Assembly (NCBI GenBank): GCA_947074225.1
Contig: CAMTOX010000006.1
Location: 1 to 15,050, forward strand
Source: an uncultured bacterium
Lineage (GTDB): Bacteria; Bacteroidota; Bacteroidia; Bacteroidales; Paludibacteraceae
DNA length: 15,050 bases
Reading direction: 5' to 3'
The translations under genes were made by a program, and so were the position numbers. The first letter of the stretch is position 1. Each line of letters starts with the position of its first letter. Shown one piece after another: positions 7,677 through 14,112 of the stretch. The notes below the pieces were generated by a model. That model saw nothing but the letters and a program-made list of their open reading frames with translations. It was not told where the DNA came from and did no database searches.

Positions 7677-8216
7677 TTAATCTTCGTCTTGACTATCGTC
7701 TTTAGTGCTTCCAAAAACTTTACGGCGTATTTCAAACTTTTCTATCAATACTCCTTTGGTAGGCAGCCACACTTTTAAGAGATGTGTTTTACCTCTTAGA
7801 AGCTTGACATCGAAGGTGGCACGAGCACGGTTTGTGAGTGCACTATTCTTTAATTCAAGCTCTTGTACAGGCAGTTCGTCTACACCTAGAGTAAGTTTAA
7901 CACTATTTCCTGCTATCTTCTTGTCAATCTTATAAGTTACAGTAACTTCAAACTCTCCACCCAATGATTTGGCTATGAAGTTATAATCTACAAAAGGTTG
8001 TAATAACCTACTGGTCTCTTTATCCTTATACTTACTGTCAATTCCTTTAATGTAGTTTTTGCTACCTGAGGTTACTTTCTCAATAGAACGTGAATTACGA
8101 TAGTCTGTAGCCTCAAAACTTACTCGCATATTCTTCATTTCATGCTTTCCTTGAGCCATTACACTACCCACTGCAACCAGTGCTAATAGTATAACCAATA
8201 GTTGTTTTCTCAACAT
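7677..8216 (-). CDS. secreted protein of unknown function
   Basis: I do not recognise the family. From Met 8216 the product has 179 residues and opens with a clear Sec signal peptide (MLRKQ, then a hydrophobic core LLVILLALVAVGSV, likely cleavage at VMA before Gln22). No lipobox cysteine is present, so a soluble periplasmic or surface location is likely. The mature part is rich in alternating beta-strand patterns (FEVTVTYKI, VKLTLGVDELPVQELEL, ARATFDVKLL), suggesting a beta-sandwich of the carbohydrate-binding or Ig-like sort, and ends in an acidic tail (DDSQDED). The frame extends ten codons further to an ATG at 8246, but that ATG lies inside the -7 promoter box (8244-8251), so 8216 is the better start. 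It converges on prmA, with which it shares a terminator. Confidence 0.8.
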   Translation of the reverse strand: MLRKQLLVILLALVAVGSVMAQGKHEMKNMRVSFEATDYRNSRSIEKVTSGSKNYIKGIDSKYKDKETSRLLQPFVDYNFIAKSLGGEFEVTVTYKIDKKIAGNSVKLTLGVDELPVQELELKNSALTNRARATFDVKLLRGKTHLLKVWLPTKGVLIEKFEIRRKVFGSTKDDSQDED

Positions 8217-8243
8217 AATTTTTTGTCTAATTGTTTTACATTG

Positions 8244-8251
8244 CAAAGTTA
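8244..8251 (-). promoter_or_regulatory. -7 promoter element for the secreted-protein gene
   Basis: On the minus strand this reads TAACTTTG, an exact TAnnTTTG match. Transcription would start around 8237, giving a leader of roughly 20 bases before ATG 8216. That excludes the upstream ATG at 8246 as a start on this transcript. No good -33 box was seen at the expected distance. Confidence 0.5.
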
Positions 8252-8352
8252 CAACTATATCTATTATGACATAAGTAGTTAACTATTAATGTAAACTAAA
8301 TAGAAAAAAGGAGTTCAAAAACCAGATTGTTATGAAATTTCACTAGTCTTGC

Positions 8353-9333
8353 CTATTTTTGAAAACTCTCAAAATATTTTAGGAACTGAGTTCTATTAAA
8401 TCGTTCTTCGCCCTCTTGATGTTTGCAACTAAATTTACCTTTATACTCTTCTATGCCAAGATACGAGAGTTTATCTTGCCATTCGCCAATCATTTCCAAT
8501 GCTTTACCTATCCAAGCATTACCCTCTTGATAGAGCACGCTGCAAATCTCTACAGCACTAGCACCAACAAGAATTGCTTTTACAATATCTTCCGGTGAGT
8601 GTACCCCACCTGAAAGTGCATAATCTATGCTATTTACTTTCCCTGAGGCTATACCAATCCAGCGTAGTGGTAATGCTAAATCTTGTTCACTGCTTAGCAC
8701 ATGTCCGGGAACATAATCCAATTTATAAACGTCAATATCGGTTTGATACATTCTATTAAACATTACAACGGCGTTGGCACCCTCTGCTTTAAGTCTATAT
8801 GTTAAACTTACCGGATTTGTTAAGTTTGATCCCAACTTGATAATGATGGGTAGTTTCACCGCTTTACGAATCTCTCTAAGAATATCTACATGGGTCTGTT
8901 CGTAGCTCCCATATACATAGTCTATCTCGGTTTGTACGCTCATAATATTGAGTTCAAAAGCATCGGCACCTGCCTCTTCTATTAGTTTAGCAAACTCTAC
9001 CCATTCGCCAATGTTCCAACAGTTTATACTTGCTATGATTGGAATGTCGCAAGCCGCTTTACATCCCTTAATAAGGGTTATATATTCATCTAAAGCATGG
9101 TTCTTTAAATAGAGCTGTAAATAGTCTAATCCTTCGGTATAGGTGCTATCGTCAATATAACTATCGGTTTGTTTAACTATATTCTCTTCAAATAATGATT
9201 TTAATACTACGGCTCCAACACCGGCATTAGCAAGCTCTTGAATATGTTCTACGCTATTTGTACGGTTGCAACTAGCTGCAATGATTGGATTCTTTAATTC
9301 CAATCCGGCAAAGGTGGTTTTTAAGTTACTCAT
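8353..9333 (-). CDS. dihydroorotate dehydrogenase-like FMN protein (noncanonical active site)
   Basis: A 326-residue TIM-barrel flavoprotein of the DHOD superfamily, of the kind annotated in Bacteroidota as 'dihydroorotate dehydrogenase-like protein'. The start MSNLKTTFAGLELKNPII (1-18) matches that subgroup. FMN-site features are K45 (VVLKS), ELNI (127-130), IIKLGSN (164-170), NR (193-194), SGGV (241-244) and GASAVEICSV (257-266). By eye, S132 falls where class 1 DHODs have the catalytic Cys of N-L-S-C-P-N and class 2 a Ser, but the following Pro-Asn is Val-Gln (NIMSVQ), so orotate binding is doubtful. I would not call it pyrD. No pyrimidine gene is adjacent. The true substrate is unknown. 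It lies 136 bases upstream of the secreted-protein gene in the same orientation, but that gene has its own promoter. Confidence 0.85.
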   Translation of the reverse strand: MSNLKTTFAGLELKNPIIAASCNRTNSVEHIQELANAGVGAVVLKSLFEENIVKQTDSYIDDSTYTEGLDYLQLYLKNHALDEYITLIKGCKAACDIPIIASINCWNIGEWVEFAKLIEEAGADAFELNIMSVQTEIDYVYGSYEQTHVDILREIRKAVKLPIIIKLGSNLTNPVSLTYRLKAEGANAVVMFNRMYQTDIDVYKLDYVPGHVLSSEQDLALPLRWIGIASGKVNSIDYALSGGVHSPEDIVKAILVGASAVEICSVLYQEGNAWIGKALEMIGEWQDKLSYLGIEEYKGKFSCKHQEGEERFNRTQFLKYFESFQK

Positions 9334-9450
9334 ATTAGTTTATGTTTTTATGGCCGACAAGAGCCTTTTTTGAGCTCTCTCTATCGACTTGATTAATATA
9401 CTTTCTTGTATCTCCTCTTAACTGCCATGAAACTGGTAAATTATAAAGAG

Positions 9451-9470
9451 GAGTTCTAAATAATGAACTC
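9451..9470. repeat. GAGTTC...GAACTC inverted repeat
   Basis: GAGTTC (9451-9456) and GAACTC (9465-9470) form a 6-bp dyad with an 8-base AT-only spacer. A further GAGTTC copy occurs at 9479-9484. It could be an operator-like site for the minus-strand DHOD-like gene. The elements are short, so chance is possible. Confidence 0.3.
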
Positions 9471-9518
9471 TTTCATTGGAGTTCAATTTAGATGGAATAA
9501 TTTTATATCTCTACTGTA

Positions 9519-9595
9519 ACGTAGATCTATCTTTATCTTCTCTTTTACTGTTTATTGAGTGTTATACTTATTTTTGAGAGAAGAAAAATCTACGT
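9519..9595. other. possible two-stem RNA structure
   Basis: ACGTAGAT (9519-9526) pairs with ATCTACGT (9588-9595). Nested inside, CTTCTCTT (9537-9544) pairs with GAGAGAAG (9576-9583, last pair U-G), leaving an asymmetric internal loop and a 31-base apical loop. It could be part of an untranslated leader or a small RNA. Only the pairing is seen; the strand and function are unknown. Confidence 0.3.
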
Positions 9596-10110
9596 ACTTA
9601 TATGCCAATATTGATTTATTAATTGGTTATTTGAACTACTCAAAAGGGAATTGGTGAAACCAGTTTCTTAAATCGGACAGTTCTTAATGAACAAATCTCA
9701 TAGATGATTTAATTTTAAAATAGATACTTATATAAATTATATTAATTACAAAAATAATATTATTTTCTTATCTCCAAACAAATAGATTCAAAATATAGAA
9801 AATACTCTTAATTAATTTAGAATCATACTTTCAGATTCAATGGTTTTTACGATATTTGCTTATCACAACAAGGTGTTTTAATAATCTATTTTAAATTAGA
9901 AAGAGATTTAATGTTTCTTGGTGAATCTATTGGTATTGATTGAATATTTTCATCTCAATTTGCCATTCATCTTCTCCTATTAAGGGCATTGACTCCTTTT
10001 AAATGCAAAAAACATACAACAATAACATGCGTTTTCAGAGTTACATTAGCAGTATAGGTTTATTTTAACTCCTCAAATATTACATATTCACTCTATATAA
10101 TCGGTAAACA

Positions 10111-10524
10111 ATGATACAACAAATTGAATTTCAATTACCTTCATGTCATAAAGGTTTTCATCTTATTACCCATTTAGTCACTTCAAAATTGGGGAATCTT
10201 CCAGAGAAAGGTCTATTGCATCTATTTATTAAACACTCTTCGGCAGGTTTGTCTATTAATGAGAATGCCGATCCGGATGTACGTACGGATTTAGATGCCA
10301 TCTTTGATCATTTGGTCAAGGAGCGCGAACGCTACTATACACATATTTACGAAGGCGATGACGATATGCCTGCACATGCTAAATCTACTCTTGTGGGTAG
10401 CTCTATTACGGTGCCCATAAGTAATTACCGTTTAAATTTAGGAACATGGCAAGGCCTCTATCTATGCGAGTTTAGAGAACATGCATCGCCTCGTAAGTTG
10501 GTAGCAACAATTATTGGCGAATAA
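10111..10524 (+). CDS. yjbQ: YjbQ/UPF0047 family protein
   Basis: A 137-residue cytoplasmic protein of the UPF0047/YjbQ family, often annotated as 'secondary thiamine-phosphate synthase enzyme' because some members show weak thiamine phosphate synthase activity; the physiological role is unsettled. The family signature is complete: HSSAGL (42-47), NENADPDVR (50-58), EGDDDMPAHAKS (81-92) and LGTWQGLYLCEFREH (110-124). The conserved His, Asp and Glu residues of these motifs line the putative metal and phosphate site of the trimer. The length is normal and the ATG start gives the expected MIQQIEFQ. It stands alone, with no thiamine genes near. It converges on the CotH-type gene, and its stop codon lies in the left arm of the shared terminator. 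Confidence 0.92.
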   Translation: MIQQIEFQLPSCHKGFHLITHLVTSKLGNLPEKGLLHLFIKHSSAGLSINENADPDVRTDLDAIFDHLVKERERYYTHIYEGDDDMPAHAKSTLVGSSITVPISNYRLNLGTWQGLYLCEFREHASPRKLVATIIGE

Positions 10525-10564
10525 AAAAAGAGGCGTTCTAAACTAGTTAGAACGCCTCTTTTTT
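10524..10564. terminator. bidirectional terminator shared by yjbQ and the CotH-type gene
   Basis: A perfect 18-bp stem: 10524-10541 (AAAAAAGAGGCGTTCTAA) with 10547-10564, and a five-base loop ACTAG. It has an A-run on one side and a T-run on the other, so it forms a classical terminator on both strands. The yjbQ stop (10522-10524) and the stop of the minus-strand gene (10563-10565) both touch the stem; the two genes are only 38 bases apart. Confidence 0.92.
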
Positions 10565-11999
10565 ATAGCTCGTTAATGACTCGCTGTTTGGTTAAAAAGA
10601 AATTGGCTTTGCCATCGCTGCCTCCTTTGTCATTGCCCGTGCGCAGACGGTAGAAATCGCAATTGCCCCACCCTGCCGGATAGTCGTTAATCTCCATATC
10701 CTCATTGGTATCGTTAGCTACATAAGGTTTTATCATGTTTTGCCAATTCACAATACGTTTGTAGGAGCCTGAATATTGAAAGAGGTCAAAATCGTTTACC
10801 AATTCTGCCAAATAACTTTTATAGAGATCATTAAACTCTGGTACCTTTAAGAGTTGTGTTATTAGAGGTCGAGCATCCATATTACCCCAACGTAGTGGAT
10901 TCTGTGTGCCACTATTCTCCATTAGTTCAGAGGTTCCTAAAGTATTGTCGTAATCGTAAGGAATAAAAAGAAACTTGCCCGATTCGTCAAAATAGAAGTA
11001 AAAGTTATTACTATTGTTCCAATAATCGTCCCACATCCCTACCACGACATTTACGGCATAAGCTTTCAAAAGCTCTTCTACATAGATATGCTCCTCTGCC
11101 CACGCTTTTACTTGGCTGCTTTGCAACTTCTTGAGTTCGTTTATAAAAGTCTGCAATTGCAGTTTTGCATCGCTTAAAGCGGTTTTATTGGTCTTTAAGT
11201 CGTAAATATAACTCTTAGAGCCATTACCATGGGCTTTAATATCTTCCACTCCCATATTGTTACTATTGGCATCATCCAATGTAGCTCCCCAAGAGGCTTT
11301 CCATAGGTTCCCATTTTTTCCCGGCAAATGTCCTTGTTCTGCTCTATATTTTAAGAAATCTTTATGTACCCCTTCTAAAAGCACATAAACGCCATAATAA
11401 GCCGGTTGTTCATCGCCTACAATATGTAACGAGAGTCGGCAATAGCTCGCACGAGGAGCGCTCCACACTCCATAGCGTTTAAATAAATCGTAGCAATAGA
11501 TTTCTCGACAATAGTTAGGATCGTCTTTATGCCATTTCAAATTAAAACGATCAACCGAACAGAACTTCTGTTTCTCAATAAATTCATCAAGTCGCAATGC
11601 AAAGTGAGCATGGTGCCAATTGGTTTGGCCGGCCTTGTGCATCTCTCCAGTATTCCCTTCGGGTCTGCGTCGTGAAGTGTTTCCGCGAATGCGAATACCT
11701 ATACTGTCCAACTCAAAAACCTCACTGCCTTTCACAAAGGTAAAGTGAGCTGGTATTAACTCCTTATTGAGGTAATTAATATCGTACATTCGCAACAGGT
11801 TATTCCAATCGTCAAGCTCCACAGTGAGCTTAATCTCTGGTATAGCATCAATATCAAAAAGATAGTCGGAAGTATAAGTGGTAGGTTTGGTGGTGTTATT
11901 TTCACCAGGAACTTCTTCAATAGGGTTACACCCTGCACTAAGTAATAAAGTGCCCATGAAAATGGCATAACTTAATGGGCGTAAAATCTTAATTCTCAT
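10563..11999 (-). CDS. CotH kinase-domain lipoprotein
   Basis: A 478-residue exported lipoprotein. The signal peptide ends in the lipobox LSAGC (20-24), so Cys24 should be lipidated. A low-complexity linker rich in Thr/Asn follows (about 25-45), then a CotH-type domain (PF08757) through most of the rest: RGNTSRR (105-111, the conserved RGN(S/T)S motif), WDDYWNNSNNFYFYF (323-337) and IPYDYDNTLG (346-355). In Bacillus CotH and its relatives, an atypical secreted protein kinase family, the Asp-x-x-x-Asn and D-x-D elements bind catalysis metal and ATP. Here they read D-Y-W-N-N and DYD, so catalytic residues appear kept. Its substrate is unknown; there is no spore-coat context. It should sit on the periplasmic side or cell surface. 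The last codon and stop are inside the terminator shared with yjbQ. Confidence 0.9.
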   Translation of the reverse strand: MRIKILRPLSYAIFMGTLLLSAGCNPIEEVPGENNTTKPTTYTSDYLFDIDAIPEIKLTVELDDWNNLLRMYDINYLNKELIPAHFTFVKGSEVFELDSIGIRIRGNTSRRRPEGNTGEMHKAGQTNWHHAHFALRLDEFIEKQKFCSVDRFNLKWHKDDPNYCREIYCYDLFKRYGVWSAPRASYCRLSLHIVGDEQPAYYGVYVLLEGVHKDFLKYRAEQGHLPGKNGNLWKASWGATLDDANSNNMGVEDIKAHGNGSKSYIYDLKTNKTALSDAKLQLQTFINELKKLQSSQVKAWAEEHIYVEELLKAYAVNVVVGMWDDYWNNSNNFYFYFDESGKFLFIPYDYDNTLGTSELMENSGTQNPLRWGNMDARPLITQLLKVPEFNDLYKSYLAELVNDFDLFQYSGSYKRIVNWQNMIKPYVANDTNEDMEINDYPAGWGNCDFYRLRTGNDKGGSDGKANFFLTKQRVINEL

Positions 12000-12053
12000 T
12001 TAATGGTTTGTTTGGTATTTGTTAGATTTATGAATGGTTATATTTTAATTATG

Positions 12054-12061
12054 CAAAAATA
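12054..12061 (-). promoter_or_regulatory. -7 promoter element for the CotH-type lipoprotein
   Basis: On the minus strand this reads TATTTTTG, an exact TAnnTTTG match. It would start transcription near 12047, with a leader of about 48 bases before ATG 11999. No convincing -33 box was found. Confidence 0.45.
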
Positions 12062-12150
12062 ATCAATAATTTCTTATAAACTCTATTTATTACAGATTGT
12101 TTTGGCAGTAAATAATATACAGTGAAAGCAGGTTTATGATGGTAGATAAA

Positions 12151-12189
12151 AATCAAACTCCTATTATATAAATAAATAGGAGTTTGATT
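12151..12189 (-). terminator. terminator downstream of the aminopeptidase P gene
   Basis: A perfect 15-bp stem: 12151-12165 (AATCAAACTCCTATT) with 12175-12189, and a 9-base AT loop. Read on the minus strand the stem is followed by a T-run (GATTTTTATC), the orientation expected for a terminator of the gene that ends at 12335. It lies about 145 bases past that stop. Confidence 0.7.
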
Positions 12190-12214
12190 ATAGTGTATTA
12201 TAGTGAATTATTTA

Positions 12215-12240
12215 AATGCCTTTTAATAAGAGAAGGCATT
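12215..12240. repeat. short AATGCCTT/AAGGCATT hairpin, with a neighbouring tandem repeat
   Basis: AATGCCTT (12215-12222) pairs with AAGGCATT (12233-12240) around a 10-base loop. Just beside it (12190-12209) TATAGTG occurs twice in a 10-base tandem. Both are in the 335-base gap 12000-12334, which otherwise holds only the CotH promoter and the terminator at 12151; I see no gene there. Confidence 0.35.
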
Positions 12241-12334
12241 AACCATATTTGCTATATGTTTGTTTCATAATTTATTACGCAATCATTATTCTTTATAAAG
12301 CATCTTAACGGTTAATACTTTCATACTTTTTTGT

Positions 12335-13741
12335 TTAAGCTTCTTGTGCCCTTTTCATTAATTTCTCAATGGCTTTAACGCTTTTAGGCAGCGGTTTACC
12401 AAGCACACGGCAACCTTGTTCGGTAATTAAGATATCGTCTTCAATACGTATTCCACCAAAGTTAAAGTAGCTTTTCAACTTCTTGTAGTCAATATATTCA
12501 GTATGCTTACCCTCTTTTTCCCACTGTTGTATAAGTTCTGGAATAAAATAGATGCCAGGTTCAACGGTCAACACGAATCCAGGTTTTAGTTCTCTCCCAC
12601 AACGTAAACTGCGGTGCCCGAAAATATCGCTACGTTTCGTCTGGCAGTCATATCCTACATTATCTTCGCCTAAACCTTCCATATCGTGTACATCTAATCC
12701 CAACATATGTCCTAATCCATGAGGCATAAATAGAGCGTGTGCACCGGCTTTTGTAGCTTCAATAGGGTCGCCTTTCATTAATCCCAATTTTGTTAATCCT
12801 TCGGCAATGATAGTAGTGGCTTTAACGTGTACATCCCAATAGCGTATGCCGGGGCGTGCCATCTTTATGGCTGCTTCGTTAGCTTCTAAAACAATATTGT
12901 ATATTGCCTTTTGTTTGTCGGTAAATTTTCCACTTACCGGAATGGTACGTGTATAATCCGAAGAGTATCCTGAAGTAGCTTCAGCGCCCATATCGACCAA
13001 TAATAAACGTCCTTTATTGAGTTTTAAATGGTGATAAGGGTTGTGTAATGTTTGTCCATTTTGTGAAAGAATAACAGGGAATGAGACGCCTTGTCCATAG
13101 CTTAATGCAATACCTTCGGCCAATCCAGCCAATTCGCGTTCTACCATGCCTGCTTTACAATTCTCCATCACTGCTTTATGCATGCGCACTCCAATATTAC
13201 AAGCCTCTTCTATGGCAGCAATCTCTTCTAGTTGCTTCACGCTGCGTAGTGCTACTACGGCATCGACCAGAATTTGTGAGGCATGTTCGCGTACCTTCTT
13301 CACTGAGATTTCAAGCATCTCGCTAATGAGTAAGTTCTGATCATCGCGGTAAGTTGGTAAATAGTGAATGGTGCGTCCTTCTGTCTGAGCACGTTGAAGG
13401 TAGGCTGGCAAGTCGGCCATCGGCATGGTATCTGTAATGCCACATTGGCCTGCTAGCTCTTGCATGGTAGGCTGAGGGCCCATCCAAATAATATCGTCCA
13501 TGGTATAATCGTCGCCTACAAGAATATCTCTATTGCGGTCAAGGTCTATAATACCCATTAAACCAGACAATTGTTGACCATAGAAATAGATGAAAGAACT
13601 ATCCTGACGGTAGCGATATACGTTCGACTTATAGTTCATTGAGGCTTCGTTGTTACTCATAAAAAGTACCACTCCCCCTTTCATTTGCGACATCAAAGCT
13701 TCGCGACGTTGCTTGTAAATTTCGGGTGTAAACATATTCAA
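12335..13741 (-). CDS. pepP: Xaa-Pro aminopeptidase (aminopeptidase P, M24B)
   Basis: A cytoplasmic dimetal peptidase that removes an N-terminal residue when proline is in second position. The 468 residues show an N-terminal creatinase/prolidase-like domain (about 1-170; VVLFMSNNEASMNYKSN, YRQDSSFIYFYG) and a C-terminal pita-bread M24 domain. The five metal ligands can be placed: D250 (LLLVDMG), D262 (SSDYTRTIP), H345 (HGLGHMLGLDVHD), E394 (TVEPGIYF) and E434 (IRIEDDIL). The probable proton-shuttle His is in HGLGH. No signal peptide is present. The start is ATG 13741 (MNMF) or the second ATG at 13735 (MF...), two residues apart; the sequence does not decide. A good promoter sits about 80 bases upstream and a terminator follows. 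Confidence 0.94.
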   Translation of the reverse strand: MNMFTPEIYKQRREALMSQMKGGVVLFMSNNEASMNYKSNVYRYRQDSSFIYFYGQQLSGLMGIIDLDRNRDILVGDDYTMDDIIWMGPQPTMQELAGQCGITDTMPMADLPAYLQRAQTEGRTIHYLPTYRDDQNLLISEMLEISVKKVREHASQILVDAVVALRSVKQLEEIAAIEEACNIGVRMHKAVMENCKAGMVERELAGLAEGIALSYGQGVSFPVILSQNGQTLHNPYHHLKLNKGRLLLVDMGAEATSGYSSDYTRTIPVSGKFTDKQKAIYNIVLEANEAAIKMARPGIRYWDVHVKATTIIAEGLTKLGLMKGDPIEATKAGAHALFMPHGLGHMLGLDVHDMEGLGEDNVGYDCQTKRSDIFGHRSLRCGRELKPGFVLTVEPGIYFIPELIQQWEKEGKHTEYIDYKKLKSYFNFGGIRIEDDILITEQGCRVLGKPLPKSVKAIEKLMKRAQEA

Positions 13742-13821
13742 TATGATTTTAAGATTAAGTTATTTCTCTGTTTTAGTATCTTCTGAAATATGAAATCTGG
13801 AGAAGATAAAATTAGTTGTCC

Positions 13822-13850
13822 CAAAGATAGAGATTATTTGTGAATTTCAA
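13822..13850 (-). promoter_or_regulatory. promoter of the aminopeptidase P gene
   Basis: On the minus strand TTG (13850-13848) is followed after 18 bases by TATCTTTG (13829-13822), an exact Bacteroides -7 box. The spacer is one base shorter than the usual 19-21. The start of transcription would be near 13815, with a leader of about 75 bases. It is the best two-box promoter in the window. Confidence 0.6.
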
Positions 13851-13921
13851 TTGTATCTATGGTCAACATTTATCTTCTTTTCAAGGTTACTGCTTTTTAT
13901 GGTTTAAGCCATTGTTTTTTT

Positions 13922-13941
13922 CTTCAAAGTACCTTCAAAGT
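13922..13941. repeat. CTTCAAAGT direct repeat
   Basis: CTTCAAAGT occurs at 13922-13930 and again at 13933-13941, separated by two bases. It lies just left of the large hairpin at 13950-14015 in the gap between pepP and the CNNM gene. Confidence 0.5.
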
Positions 13942-13949
13942 CGTATTAA

Positions 13950-14015
13950 AGAGGAATCAAAGAGGAACCAAATTCGATTACTAGGAATCGAATTTGGTTC
14001 CTCTTTGGTTCCTCT
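13950..14015. repeat. 30-bp hairpin built from doubled 11-base units
   Basis: The arm 13950-13979 pairs with 13986-14015 along 30 bp with a single G-U/mismatch, around the 6-base loop ACTAGG. Each arm begins with a tandem unit: AGAGGAATCAA then AGAGGAACCAA on the left, and TTGGTTCCTCT twice exactly on the right. It lies about 100 bases downstream of the minus-strand CNNM gene and could terminate it, but no good U-run follows at the base. The rest of the 371-base gap 13742-14112 holds the pepP promoter and further CCTCTAT copies; a 69-codon open frame across the repeat is probably a by-product of it. Confidence 0.75.
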
Positions 14016-14061
14016 ATGTATGCTCTTAATAGGCACTTTGCCTCTATGAATTTACCTCTAT
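14011..14061. repeat. three CCTCTAT copies next to the hairpin
   Basis: CCTCTAT occurs at 14011-14017, 14041-14047 and 14055-14061; the first overlaps the right base of the large hairpin. The shared CCTCT core also occurs at 14000-14004 inside the arm. This suggests local duplication of a short motif. Confidence 0.45.
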
Positions 14062-14112
14062 TTAGGTCGATAACCATGGTTGGCATCTACCCCACTTCGC
14101 TATTTGGTTTCA

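Larger units (their letters stand above)
9334..10110. other. 777-base AT-rich region without a convincing gene
   Basis: It lies between the divergent DHOD-like gene and yjbQ. Stop codons are dense in all frames. The longest item that looked at all gene-like is a 20-codon frame on the minus strand (MPLIGEDEWQIEMK..., about 9929-9991), too short to support. Two structures stand out: a GAGTTC/GAACTC hairpin (9451-9470) and a two-stem fold (9519-9595). No tRNA, insertion-sequence end or clear promoter with both boxes was found. It probably holds the regulatory regions of both flanking genes and possibly a small RNA or gene debris. Confidence 0.5.

Noticed and set aside
8353..9333. Calling this gene pyrD
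   Set aside because: The catalytic loop departs from true dihydroorotate dehydrogenases and no pyrimidine genes are near.
9929..9991. 20-codon minus-strand frame (MPLIGEDEWQIEMK...) preceded by an AGGAG-like sequence
   Set aside because: Too short to judge, immediately bounded by stops, and Shine-Dalgarno-like sequence is little evidence in Bacteroidota. It could be debris of a larger gene but nothing supports it.
13840..14049. 69-codon plus-strand open frame between pepP and the CNNM gene
   Set aside because: It runs across the hairpin and its repeats, overlaps the pepP promoter region, and its protein has no domain-like pattern. Most likely a by-product of the repeat.
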